Shown: in pieces, positions 34,457 through 42,698 of the stretch
Position numbering within the stretch: the first letter of the stretch is position 1
How the letters are laid out: every line of letters begins with the position of its first letter
Assembly (NCBI RefSeq): GCF_018070465.1
Contig: NZ_JAGPXT010000034.1
Span: forward strand, 1-54,658
From: Micromonospora sp. C95
GTDB lineage: Bacteria; Actinomycetota; Actinomycetes; Mycobacteriales; Micromonosporaceae
DNA length: 54,658 nt
Direction: 5' to 3'
Notes under the pieces: model-generated
What the model was told of the DNA's origin: nothing
What the model saw: only the letters and a program-made list of their open reading frames with translations
Database searches by the model: none
Position numbers and translations under genes: made by a program

Positions 34457-34869
34457 GCGGCGACCCGATGACCATTCCCCGCCGCACGGCGGTGCGGGTC
34501 CGACGCGTTCTGCGGTTCGCCGGCTACTTCGCCGTCCGGCTGGTCCAGGCGAACCTCGCCGTGGCCTGGGAGATCCTCACGCCGGGTTCCCGGCTGGCCC
34601 CCGCGGTGGTGCGGGTGCCGCTGCGGGCGGCCACCGACACGGAGGTGGCGGCGGTGGCGCTGGCGGTGAGCCTGACCCCGGGCACGCTGACCCTGCGCGT
34701 GCGCCGGCAACCCACCGCCGGGCTCTGGGTGCACGGCATGTACGCCGCCGACCCGGTGGCGTTCCGGCGGGCGGTGACCGAACTGGAGTGGCGCCTGCTG
34801 GCCGCCCTGCGCCCGGCCACCCACCCGGACGGCCCCGACACCGGGCGTACGGAGGTGGCCCGGAGGTGA
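34453..34869 (+). CDS. mrpE: Na+/H+ antiporter subunit E
   Basis: This 138-residue subunit has a basic N-terminus, FAGYFAVRLVQANLAVAWEI, then AVALAVSLTPGTLTLRVRR and VHGMYAADPVAFRRAVTELE, as in MrpE proteins. It overlaps mrpD by 4 nt. Confidence 0.9.
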   Translation: MSGDPMTIPRRTAVRVRRVLRFAGYFAVRLVQANLAVAWEILTPGSRLAPAVVRVPLRAATDTEVAAVALAVSLTPGTLTLRVRRQPTAGLWVHGMYAADPVAFRRAVTELEWRLLAALRPATHPDGPDTGRTEVARR

Positions 34870-34871
34870 CG

Positions 34872-35129
34872 ATGATCCTGCTCGACACGGTGCTCGTGGT
34901 CCTCGCCGGCTCGATGACGGTGGTGATCGTCCGGCTGGTGGTCGGGCCGACCGACGCCGACCGGGCGGCCGCGCTGGATCTCGGCTTCTTCGTCTTCCTG
35001 GCGGCCCTGGCGGTACTCGCGGCCCGGCTACACGCCCCTGACCTGCTCGACCTGGTGCTGACCGGCACGCTCGTGAGTTTCCTGGCGACGGTGGCGATGG
35101 CCCGGCTGGTGCACCGGGGGCAGCGGTGA
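34872..35129 (+). CDS. mrpF: Na+/H+ antiporter subunit F
   Basis: This 85-residue subunit has three helices: LLDTVLVVLAGSMTVVIVRL, DRAAALDLGFFVFLAALAVL and LLDLVLTGTLVSFLATVAMA. ATG 34872 is chosen because GGAGG ends 5 nt before it; GTG 34866 (GTGA overlap with mrpE) would add two residues. Confidence 0.9.
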   Translation: MILLDTVLVVLAGSMTVVIVRLVVGPTDADRAAALDLGFFVFLAALAVLAARLHAPDLLDLVLTGTLVSFLATVAMARLVHRGQR

Positions 35130-35488
35130 TCCGGACCGTTGCGGCATCGACCCTGCTGCTGCTCGGCACCGCGCTGATCGCGATCGGCGCGGTCGGCCTG
35201 ATCCGCCTGCCCGACGTCTACCACCGGATGAACTCCGTGGCCAAGGCGGCCAGCCTGGGGGTGAGTTGCGTGCTGCTCGGCGTGCTGCTGCTGATCCCCG
35301 GCTGGCGTACCGCCGTGGTGGTCCTGGCCGCCGTCGGGCTGCAACTGTTCACCGCACCGATCGGCGGCTACACCCTGGCACGGGCCGCCTACCGGTCCGG
35401 GGCACCGCTGGCACCGATCACCCGCTACGACGAACTCGGCGGCCGGGCCGGCGAGGGCGGCGACGAGCCACCCCGCGACCCGGTCTGA
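35126..35488 (+). CDS. mrpG: Na+/H+ antiporter subunit G
   Basis: This 120-residue subunit has the family pattern GAVGLIRLPDVYHRMNSVAK, then ASLGVSCVLLGVLLLIPGW and LQLFTAPIGGYTLARAAYRS. It is the last gene of the mrp operon, with a GTGA overlap to mrpF. Its stop is 35 nt before the leuS leader promoter. Confidence 0.92.
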   Translation: MIRTVAASTLLLLGTALIAIGAVGLIRLPDVYHRMNSVAKAASLGVSCVLLGVLLLIPGWRTAVVVLAAVGLQLFTAPIGGYTLARAAYRSGAPLAPITRYDELGGRAGEGGDEPPRDPV

Positions 35489-35522
35489 GGGGTGGTGGGC
35501 GGCGGTGCCACACCACGCGCGG

Positions 35523-35528
35523 TACACT
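35523..35528 (+). promoter_or_regulatory. -10 box of the leuS leader transcript
   Basis: TACACT ends 7 nt before ATG 35536, placing the predicted transcription start on the A of the leader-peptide start codon. No convincing -35 was found. Confidence 0.5.
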
Positions 35529-35535
35529 GCCGGAC

Positions 35536-35574
35536 ATGGCCGGAGTCTTCCTGCTTCTTACCGGGCCGTGCTGA
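35536..35574 (+). CDS. Leucine leader peptide upstream of leuS
   Basis: This 12-codon ORF encodes M-A-G-V-F-L-L-L-T-G-P-C and stops at TGA 35572-35574. Three consecutive Leu codons (CTG CTT CTT, 35551-35559) include two CTT codons, which are rare in such a GC-rich genome and suited to stalling when charged tRNA-Leu is scarce. A pause hairpin starts within its last codons and an intrinsic terminator follows, so this is the sensor of a transcription attenuator for leuS. No Shine-Dalgarno sequence precedes it; translation is probably leaderless. Confidence 0.8.
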   Translation: MAGVFLLLTGPC

Positions 35575-35599
35575 TGCGCTGAACGCGCGACAGCACGGC
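35565..35599 (+). promoter_or_regulatory. Pause/anti-antiterminator hairpin of the leuS attenuator
   Basis: GCCGTGCTG (35565-35573) pairs perfectly with CAGCACGGC (35591-35599), and inside the loop GCGC (35576-35579) pairs with GCGC (35585-35588). The 5' arm overlaps the last leader codons, so a ribosome stalled on the Leu codons would block it. The competing antiterminator was not clearly identified. Confidence 0.65.
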
Positions 35600-35600
35600 G

Positions 35601-35625
35601 GCCCCTCCTGCGTGAGGGGCTTTTT
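35601..35625 (+). terminator. Intrinsic terminator in the leuS leader
   Basis: GCCCCTC (35601-35607), a 6-nt loop and GAGGGGC (35614-35620) are followed directly by five T residues (35621-35625). A T-run terminator is rare in this window, which supports a deliberate attenuator about 95 nt before leuS. Confidence 0.85.
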
Positions 35626-35719
35626 CGTGCCCGCCGCCGGCTCCCGACGGGTCGGCATGGCAGACCCGAGACCAGCCAGCACTCCGACAGACTCCGCCGA
35701 GCGACGCGAGGAGAAGGCC

Positions 35720-38545
35720 ATGACCGAGGCAGACGTCCCACCGTTCCGGTACACCGCGGCACTGGCCGACGAGATCGAACGCCGCTGGCAGGACCGTTGG
35801 GAGCAGGAGGGCGCCTTCCACGCGCCGAACCCGTCCGGTCCGCTGGCCGACCCGGGCCACCCGCGCTCCGGCGCGGAGAAGCTGTACGTGCTGGACATGT
35901 TCCCCTACCCGTCCGGGGCCGGACTGCACGTCGGGCACCCGCTGGGCTACATCGGCACCGACTGCTTCGCCCGGTACCAGCGGATGGCCGGCCGCAACGT
36001 GCTGCACGCGATGGGTTTCGACGCGTTCGGGCTGCCCGCCGAGCAGTACGCGGTGCAGACCGGCACCCACCCGCGGACCACCACCGAGGCCAACATCGAG
36101 CGGTACAAGGCACAGCTGCGCCGGTTGGGGCTGGCCCACGACCAGCGGCGCTCGGTGGCCACCATCGACACCGACTTCTACCGCTGGACCCAGTGGATCT
36201 TCCTGCAGATCTTCAACTCCTGGTACGACCGGGACGCCGGCCGGGCCCGGCCGATCAGTGAGCTGATCGCCGAGTTCGCCGGTGGCGTGCGGCGCACCCC
36301 GGACGGCCGGCCGTGGAGCGAACTGTCCGCCGCCGAGCGGCGGGCGATCGTCGACGACCACCGCCTGGCGTACGTGTCGCAGGCGCCGGTGAACTGGTGC
36401 CCCGGGCTGGGCACGGTGCTGGCCAACGAGGAGGTCACCGCCGACGGCCGTTCCGAGCGGGGCAACTTCCCGGTCTTCAAGCGCAACCTGAAGCAGTGGA
36501 TGATGCGGATCACCGCGTACGGCGACCGGCTGCTGGATGACCTGGACAAGCTGGACTGGCCCGAGCCGATCAAGCTGATGCAGCGCAACTGGATCGGCCG
36601 GTCGCAGGGCGCGCACATCGACTTCCCGACCCCGGTCGCCCCGATCCGGGTGTTCACGACCCGGCCCGACACCGTCTTCGGGGCCACCTACATGGTGCTG
36701 GCCCCGGAGCACGAGCTGGTCGACACGCTGGTGCCGGCGGCCTGGCCGGCGGGCACCCGGGGCGCGTGGACCGGCGGGCACGCCGGCCCGCGGGAGGCCG
36801 TCGAGGCGTACCGCAAGGCGGCGGCGGCCAAGACCGACGTGGAGCGGCAGGCCGAGACGAAGGAGAAGACCGGCGTCTTCACCGGCGCGTACGCCACCAA
36901 TCCGGTCACCGGCGGGCAGATCCCGATCTTCATCGCCGACTACGTGCTGGCCGGCTACGGCACCGGCGCGATCATGGCGGTGCCCGCCCAGGACGAGCGG
37001 GACTGGGAGTTCGCCGAGGTTTTCGAGCTGCCGATCGTGCGTACCGTGCAGCCGTCGGAGGGCTTCGACGGTAAGGCGTACACCGGGGACGGGCCGGCGA
37101 TCAACAGCGCCGCGCCCGAGCGCGGCCTGGACCTGAACGGCCTGGGGGTGGCCGACGCCAAGGCCCGGATCATCGCCTGGCTGGAGGAGACCGGCAACGG
37201 CCAGGGCGCGGTGACCTACCGGCTGCGGGACTGGCTGTTCAGCCGGCAGCGCTACTGGGGCGAACCGTTCCCGATCGTCTACGACGCCGACGGCGCGGCC
37301 GTCGCGCTGCCGGAGGAGATGCTGCCGGTCGAACTGCCCGAGGTGGACGACTTCTCCCCGCGCACCTTCGACCCGCAGGACGCGAACAGCAACCCCGAGA
37401 CGCCGCTGTCGCGCCGCCGGGACTGGGTCGAGGTCGAGCTGGACCTGGGTGACGGGCCGAAGCGCTACACCCGGGAGACCAACGTGATGCCGCAGTGGGC
37501 CGGCTCCTGCTGGTACGAGCTGCGCTACCTGGACCCGACGAACGGCGACCGGTTCGTCGACGCGGACAACGAGCGGTACTGGATGGGCCCGCGCGGCGAG
37601 GGCGACTGCGGCGGCGTGGACCTGTACGTCGGCGGGGCCGAACACGCCGTGCTGCACCTGCTGTACGCCCGGTTCTGGCACAAGGTGCTGTACGACCTGG
37701 GCCACGTGTCGTCGTTCGAGCCGTTCCGCAAGCTGTTCAACCAGGGCTACATCCAGGCGTACGCGTACACCGACGCCCGGGGCGCGTACGTGCCGGCGGA
37801 GGAGGTCGCCGAGCGCGACGGCGGCTTCTTCCTGGGCGACGTCCAGGTCAACCGCGAGTACGGCAAGATGGGCAAGTCCCTGAAGAACGTGGTCACCCCG
37901 GACGAGATGTGTGCCGCCTACGGTGCCGACACGTTCCGGGTGTACGAGATGTCGATGGGCCCGCTGGAGGTGTCCCGCCCGTGGGAGACCCGGGCGGTGG
38001 TCGGCTCTTACCGTTTCCTGCAGCGGGTCTGGCGGGCCATCGTCGACGAGCAGACCGGGCAGTCGCGGGTCACCGACGACCCGGCCGACGAGCAGACCCG
38101 GCGGCTGCTGCACAAGGTGATCGACGGTGTCCGGGGCGACATGGAGCAGATCCGGTTCAACACCGCGATCGCCAAGCTGATCGAGCTGACCAACGGGGTG
38201 ACCCGGCTGTCGGGTACCCCGCGCGAGGTGGCCGAGCCGCTGGTGCTGATGGTCGCGCCGTTCGCCCCGCACGTCGCCGAGGAACTGTGGCAGCGACTGG
38301 GTCACGCCACCTCGCTGACGTACGCGGACTTCCCGGTCGCCGACCCGGCCCTGCTGGTGGCCGAGACGGTCACCTACCCGGTGCAGGTCAACGGCAAGGT
38401 CCGGGGTCGCATCGAGGTGCCCGCCGACGCGACCGAGGAGACCGTCCGCGAACAGGCGCTGGCGGCGGTCGCCGCCGTCCTGGCCGGCAAGGAACCCCGC
38501 AAGGTCATCGTCATCCCCGCGCGGATGGTCTCGGTCGTCGCCTGA
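35720..38545 (+). CDS. leuS: Leucyl-tRNA synthetase
   Basis: This 941-residue class I synthetase charges tRNA-Leu. It has the HIGH motif as HVGH (70-73) in PYPSGAGLHVGHPLGYIGTD, the CP1 editing domain with TTRPDTVFGATYMVLAPEH and GTGAIMAVPAQDERD, the zinc/insertion region, and KMSKS as KMGKS (716-720). The C-terminal anticodon-binding end reads YPVQVNGKVRGRIEVPADAT. ATG 35720 has the ribosome binding site GAGGAGAAGG. Expression is probably set by the upstream leucine attenuator. It stands alone between the mrp operon and a convergent ABC transporter. Confidence 0.97.
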   Translation: MTEADVPPFRYTAALADEIERRWQDRWEQEGAFHAPNPSGPLADPGHPRSGAEKLYVLDMFPYPSGAGLHVGHPLGYIGTDCFARYQRMAGRNVLHAMGFDAFGLPAEQYAVQTGTHPRTTTEANIERYKAQLRRLGLAHDQRRSVATIDTDFYRWTQWIFLQIFNSWYDRDAGRARPISELIAEFAGGVRRTPDGRPWSELSAAERRAIVDDHRLAYVSQAPVNWCPGLGTVLANEEVTADGRSERGNFPVFKRNLKQWMMRITAYGDRLLDDLDKLDWPEPIKLMQRNWIGRSQGAHIDFPTPVAPIRVFTTRPDTVFGATYMVLAPEHELVDTLVPAAWPAGTRGAWTGGHAGPREAVEAYRKAAAAKTDVERQAETKEKTGVFTGAYATNPVTGGQIPIFIADYVLAGYGTGAIMAVPAQDERDWEFAEVFELPIVRTVQPSEGFDGKAYTGDGPAINSAAPERGLDLNGLGVADAKARIIAWLEETGNGQGAVTYRLRDWLFSRQRYWGEPFPIVYDADGAAVALPEEMLPVELPEVDDFSPRTFDPQDANSNPETPLSRRRDWVEVELDLGDGPKRYTRETNVMPQWAGSCWYELRYLDPTNGDRFVDADNERYWMGPRGEGDCGGVDLYVGGAEHAVLHLLYARFWHKVLYDLGHVSSFEPFRKLFNQGYIQAYAYTDARGAYVPAEEVAERDGGFFLGDVQVNREYGKMGKSLKNVVTPDEMCAAYGADTFRVYEMSMGPLEVSRPWETRAVVGSYRFLQRVWRAIVDEQTGQSRVTDDPADEQTRRLLHKVIDGVRGDMEQIRFNTAIAKLIELTNGVTRLSGTPREVAEPLVLMVAPFAPHVAEELWQRLGHATSLTYADFPVADPALLVAETVTYPVQVNGKVRGRIEVPADATEETVREQALAAVAAVLAGKEPRKVIVIPARMVSVVA

Positions 38546-38564
38546 ACCGCGCCCCTCCTCAAGC

Positions 38565-38625
38565 GTTGGTCATGAGGCTGGCGGCAATTCGGAGATCATT
38601 TCCTGCCGTCCACCTCATGACCAAC
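38565..38625. repeat. Long intergenic palindrome after leuS
   Basis: GTTGGTCATGAGG (38565-38577) and CCTCATGACCAAC (38613-38625) are a perfect 13-bp inverted repeat. Inside, GGCGGCA and TGCCGTC pair at six of seven positions, extending the stem. It sits between convergent leuS and the ABC permease gene and may be a bidirectional terminator or a dispersed palindromic element. Confidence 0.7.
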
Positions 38626-38658
38626 AGGGTGATAGCGGATGTGCGGAAGGGGTGCGAG

Positions 38659-39501
38659 TCAGGGTTCCCGGCGGTGTAGGGCGAGCGTGGTCACCAGGGC
38701 AGCCACCACCGCCCAGGCGGCGTATGTGGTCCAGGCGCCGGAGACGGTGGCGGGGTGGATGTCGGTCAGCCACGGCGGTGGATCGTTCGGGTCCCGCAGC
38801 CGCTGCCATGCCGGCACCAACATGGCGTGCCGGAGCAGCGCGCTCCAGCGTTCGTCCTCATTGACGGCGGTGGGCAGCAGGAGCAGCACCGTCGCGGCGG
38901 TGACGATCGCGGGTGCGGTGTGCCGGATCAGCGCCGCGAGGGCCATGCCGACGAGCGCGCAGAGCGGCACCAGCAGGGCAGAGGCGGCGACGCCGCGCAG
39001 CGCGCCGGGATCGCCGATGGACATGTTCGCGTCGACGTCGGCGAGGATCGCCTGCGACACCACGAACGCCGCCGCCGCGCCCAGCGCCCCCAGCAGGGTC
39101 AGCACGCCGGTCAGCACGGTCAACTTGGCGGCGGCCACCGCGTAACGCCGGGGGACGGCCGCGAACGTGGTACGCATCAGCCCGGAGGCGTACTCACCGC
39201 CGATCGCGACCGCGCCGACACCACTGGCCGCGAGGACGACGAACATCTGCGCCTCGGTGGGGAAGGCGTCCCAGAGCGGGGAGCGCAGCGCCCGCCGCTC
39301 GGCCGACCAGTCCGGCCAGCCCGCGTGGGTGGCCAGCGCGGCGTGGCCGGCGAGGCCGACCATGGCGAGCAGGATCAGGGCGAACGCGGCCCAGGTGGAG
39401 CGGAGCGACCAGAGTTTGATCCATTCGGCGGCGAGCAGGTCGCGGTAGCGGGCCGGGTGGGTCGGGATGGTGCGGGTGGCGGCTCGGGTCGTGGCGGTCA
39501 T
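38659..39501 (-). CDS. ABC-2 type transporter permease
   Basis: This 280-residue protein has six hydrophobic segments, starting after LLAAEWIKLWSLRSTWAAFA, a common opening of ABC-2 permeases, and containing GGEYASGLMRTTFAAVPRR. It probably exports a drug, peptide or lipid with the ATPase encoded just upstream (ATGA overlap). The substrate is unknown. Confidence 0.85.
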   Translation of the reverse strand: MTATTRAATRTIPTHPARYRDLLAAEWIKLWSLRSTWAAFALILLAMVGLAGHAALATHAGWPDWSAERRALRSPLWDAFPTEAQMFVVLAASGVGAVAIGGEYASGLMRTTFAAVPRRYAVAAAKLTVLTGVLTLLGALGAAAAFVVSQAILADVDANMSIGDPGALRGVAASALLVPLCALVGMALAALIRHTAPAIVTAATVLLLLPTAVNEDERWSALLRHAMLVPAWQRLRDPNDPPPWLTDIHPATVSGAWTTYAAWAVVAALVTTLALHRREP

Positions 39502-40409
39502 CGGGTCTCCCCGGCGGCGTACTCGACATCGGCGGCGGTGAGTGCCATGAAGGCCTCCTCCAGTGAGGCGGTGCGGGTGGTCAACTGGTGCAGCGGAATC
39601 CGCAGGCCGAGGGCCAGGTCGCCGATCCGTTCCGCGTCCACCCCGCTGACGGCGAGCGCACCATCCGCAGCCGGCCGCACGTCCGCGCCGACCTCCACCA
39701 GCGCCGTGGTCAGGGCGGCCGGTTCGGGGGTACGCAGGACGACCTCGACCCGGCCGGCGCGGGCGGCGAAGTCGTCCAGGGACTCGTCGGCGATCAACCG
39801 GCCCCGGCCGATGACGACGAGGTGGTCGGCGCAGTGCTCGACCTCGCCCATCAGGTGACTGGAGACGAAGACGGTGCGGCCCTCGGCGGCGAGCCGTCGG
39901 AACAGCTTCCGTACCCAGCGCACCCCTTCCGGGTCGAGGCCGTTGAACGGTTCGTCGAACATCAACACTGGCGGGTCGCCCAGCAACGCGGTGGCGATAC
40001 CGAGGCGTTGCCGCATGCCGAGCGAGAATCGGCCGACCCGGCGGTTGGCCGCGGCGTCGAGGCCGACCAGTCCCAGGACCTCGTCGGCTCGCCGGGAACC
40101 GATGCCGTTGCCGCGGGCGAGGGCCGCCAGGTGCGCCCGTGCGCTGCGCCCGCCGTGCACGTCCCCGGCGTCGAGCAGCGCGCCGGCGTGCCGTAACCCC
40201 CGGGCAAGGTCCCGGAACCGGACGCCAGCGACCGTGACGGTGCCGCTGGTCGGAGTGGTCAGCCCGAGCACCATGCGCAGGGTGGTGGACTTGCCGGCAC
40301 CGTTCGGGCCGAGGAAGCCGGTCACCCGGCCGGGTCGGACGGTCAGGGTCAGACCGTCGACGGCGGTGGTGCGGCCGTACCGCCGGGTCAGGCCATCAAG
40401 TTCGATCAT
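39498..40409 (-). CDS. ABC transporter ATP-binding protein
   Basis: This 303-residue ATPase has Walker A GFLGPNGAGKSTTLRMVLGL, the signature FSLGMRQRLGIA, Walker B PPVLMFDEPFNGLDPEG and the switch His in VFVSSHLMGEVEHCADH. It pairs with the downstream permease. ATG 40409 is used; GTG 40418 is three codons upstream. It is divergent from a two-component system with a 96-nt spacer, which suggests that system controls it. Confidence 0.92.
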   Translation of the reverse strand: MIELDGLTRRYGRTTAVDGLTLTVRPGRVTGFLGPNGAGKSTTLRMVLGLTTPTSGTVTVAGVRFRDLARGLRHAGALLDAGDVHGGRSARAHLAALARGNGIGSRRADEVLGLVGLDAAANRRVGRFSLGMRQRLGIATALLGDPPVLMFDEPFNGLDPEGVRWVRKLFRRLAAEGRTVFVSSHLMGEVEHCADHLVVIGRGRLIADESLDDFAARAGRVEVVLRTPEPAALTTALVEVGADVRPAADGALAVSGVDAERIGDLALGLRIPLHQLTTRTASLEEAFMALTAADVEYAAGETR

Positions 40410-40505
40410 GCCGGTCACGCTGCCGGGTGCCGGGCACTGCCGCGTCGACCCGCCGGCCGTACCGGGTGCCTGGATGGTGGCCTGCGGGCGTACGCCCCCG
40501 GGCCG

Positions 40506-41888
40506 ATGCCGGTGCGGCGTGCCGCTGGATACCGTGTGCCGGTGGACGCCACCGCCCTGATCCGGCCGCGGACCGCCGTGCCGGTGGTACGGGCGGTCCT
40601 GGTGTGGGCCGGGGTCGCCGTCCTGCCGGTGCTCTGGGCGCTGGCGCCGGCCGTGTCGCACAGCGGCGACGGGGTCGGCGTCATGGGCTGGTGGCTGCCG
40701 GCACGCTACCTGGTGCCGGTGCTGATCGTGGCGCTGCCGGCGGGCCTGCTGCGTCGCCGCCCGCTGACCGCGCTCGGCCTGATGCTCGCCGGAGCGACGC
40801 TCTGCGCCGCGACCGTGCACGGCCTGGATCCCGGGTACCTCGGCGACATCTTCAACCTCCAGTTCCTCGCCGTCGACGCGGCGCTCGCCGTCGTTGCCGC
40901 GAACCGCTCCCGTCGGGTGTCGGTGCCGGCCGCCGGGGCGGTGCTGGTGACGCAGGTACTCGCCGCCTTCGTGAACTTCGGAGTCGAGCCGGTGGACCAG
41001 GCCGCGCTGACCGTGCTGGCGGTCGCGACAGCCTGGATCGCCGGCAACTCGGTGCGGGCACGGCGGAGCTACGCGGCCGCACTGCGGCGGCACGCCGCCG
41101 CCGAGGCGGTCACCGCCGAGCGGCTGCGCATCGCCCGGGAACTGCACGACATGGTCGCGCACAGCATCGGCGTCATCGCCATCCAGGCCGGGGTGGGCGC
41201 GCGGGTGATCGACACCCAACCGGCCCAGGCCCGCGCCGCGCTCGCCACCATCGAGGCGGCCAGCCGGGACACCCTGGCCGGGCTGCGGCGTACCCTCGGC
41301 GCGCTGCGCCGCGGCGACGGCGATCAGGCACCGCTGGAGCCGGTGCCCGGATTGGTGGACCTGGAGCGGCTGATTGCCGCGACGGGTGATGCCGGAGTCC
41401 GGGTCGAGCTGTCCGCCGTCGGCGACGGGCCGGTCCCGGCCGAGATCGACCTCGCCGCGTTCCGCATCGTCCAGGAGGCGCTCACCAACGTGGTCCGCCA
41501 CGCCGGGGTCGACGCGTGCCGGGTCGTCGTCGAGTGCGGCGACCACGCGGTCACTGTGGAGATCGTCGACGACGGCCGGGGCGGGCCGATCGGCGTCGAG
41601 GGGCACGGCTTGATCGGCATGCGCGAGCGGGTCACGGCCGTCGGTGGCCGGTTCCGGGCCGGACCACGGGCAGGGGGTGGCTTCCGCGTGGCGGCCTGGC
41701 TGCCGGTGCCGTCGGGGCACGCCCTCCCGGCCGATGGTGGTCGTCCGGGTGGTGCTGGCTCGGTCGGTGGCCGTGCGGTCGATGCCGGTCGGGTCGGTGG
41801 CCGTCCGGGCGGTGCCAGTTCCGACGGTCGTCGTGTGGACGGTGGTGGCGCGGCCGGCGGTCGTCCTGAGGAGGCGGCCCAGCGGTGA
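40506..41888 (+). CDS. NarL-type sensor histidine kinase
   Basis: This 460-residue kinase has four to six membrane helices in its first half, then the HisKA_3 segment ERLRIARELHDMVAHSIGVI with the phosphorylated His at about 214, and the ATPase part AFRIVQEALTNVVRHAG, VEIVDDGRGG and GHGLIGMRERVTAVGG. The last 50 residues are a Gly/Arg/Ala-rich low-complexity tail not typical of the family. The start is uncertain: ATG 40506, or GTG 40542, which lies 6 nt after a TACCGT box. It overlaps the response regulator by 4 nt. Confidence 0.9.
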   Translation: MPVRRAAGYRVPVDATALIRPRTAVPVVRAVLVWAGVAVLPVLWALAPAVSHSGDGVGVMGWWLPARYLVPVLIVALPAGLLRRRPLTALGLMLAGATLCAATVHGLDPGYLGDIFNLQFLAVDAALAVVAANRSRRVSVPAAGAVLVTQVLAAFVNFGVEPVDQAALTVLAVATAWIAGNSVRARRSYAAALRRHAAAEAVTAERLRIARELHDMVAHSIGVIAIQAGVGARVIDTQPAQARAALATIEAASRDTLAGLRRTLGALRRGDGDQAPLEPVPGLVDLERLIAATGDAGVRVELSAVGDGPVPAEIDLAAFRIVQEALTNVVRHAGVDACRVVVECGDHAVTVEIVDDGRGGPIGVEGHGLIGMRERVTAVGGRFRAGPRAGGGFRVAAWLPVPSGHALPADGGRPGGAGSVGGRAVDAGRVGGRPGGASSDGRRVDGGGAAGGRPEEAAQR

Positions 41889-42538
41889 CCATCCGGGTGC
41901 TGCTCGTCGACGACCAACCACTGGTGCGGGCCGGGCTGCGCGTGCTGATCGCCGACGTGCCGGACATGGCAGTGGTCGGCGAGGCTGCCACCGGCGCCGA
42001 AGCGGTGCGCCTGACCCGTGAGGTGTTGCCGGACGTGGTGCTGATGGACCTGCGGATGCCGGGGACCGATGGCATCCAGGCGACGCGGACGATCACCGAC
42101 TCCGGCGGGCCCGCCCGGGTGTTGGTGCTCACCACGTTCGACGACGACGAGCACGTGCACGCCGCGCTGCGGGCCGGCGCGAGCGGCTTTCTCGTCAAGG
42201 ACATGGCGTTGGAGGACATCCTCGGCGCGATCCGGGTGGTAGCGGCGGGGGACGCGCTCATCGCACCAGGCGTGACCCGGCGACTGATCGCCGAGTTCAG
42301 CCGCCGGCCAGCGGCTGCGACGCCACGGTCGCTGGCCGGGGTGACCGATCGGGAGCGCGAGGTGCTCACCCTGGTGGGCCGGGGCCTGTCCAACGCCGAG
42401 ATCGCCGCCGAACTGGTGATCAGTGCGGCCACCGCCAAGGCGCACGTGGCCCGACTGTTCAGCAAGCTCGGCGCCCGCGACCGGGTGCACCTGGTCATCG
42501 CCGCCTACGAAGCCGGCCTGGTCACCCCGCCCCGCTGA
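41885..42538 (+). CDS. LuxR/NarL-family response regulator
   Basis: This 217-residue regulator has a receiver domain with VLLVDDQPLVRAGLRVLI, the phosphorylated Asp in DVVLMDLRMPG (D55) and LVLTTFDDDEHVHAAL, followed by a LuxR DNA-binding domain, LTDREREVLTLVGRGLSNAE-like as VTDREREVLTLVGRGLSNAE, and TAKAHVARLFSKLGARDRV. It is the partner of the upstream kinase (GTGA overlap) and may regulate the divergent ABC exporter. Confidence 0.95.
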   Translation: MTIRVLLVDDQPLVRAGLRVLIADVPDMAVVGEAATGAEAVRLTREVLPDVVLMDLRMPGTDGIQATRTITDSGGPARVLVLTTFDDDEHVHAALRAGASGFLVKDMALEDILGAIRVVAAGDALIAPGVTRRLIAEFSRRPAAATPRSLAGVTDREREVLTLVGRGLSNAEIAAELVISAATAKAHVARLFSKLGARDRVHLVIAAYEAGLVTPPR

Positions 42539-42617
42539 CGCACCGTCATCTCCCGCCGCCCCGGTGTGTAGCCCACCCCCGTACCCGACGTGCGCACGTG
42601 CCCCCGTGCCGACGTGC

Positions 42618-42677
42618 GCAACTTCGGGGAAGGTGCTGCCTCGACCGCGTCGGACACAGCACTTTCCCCGAAGTTGC
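42618..42677. repeat. 21-bp inverted repeat between convergent genes
   Basis: Arms 42618-42638 (starting GCAACTTCGGGGAA) and 42657-42677 (ending CCCCGAAGTTGC) pair over 21 bp with a single G-T wobble and an 18-nt loop. It lies between the convergent response regulator and TVP38-family genes. It may be a bidirectional terminator or a dispersed palindromic element. Confidence 0.75.
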
Positions 42678-42698
42678 TGGGTCGGCGAGAAGACGGGG

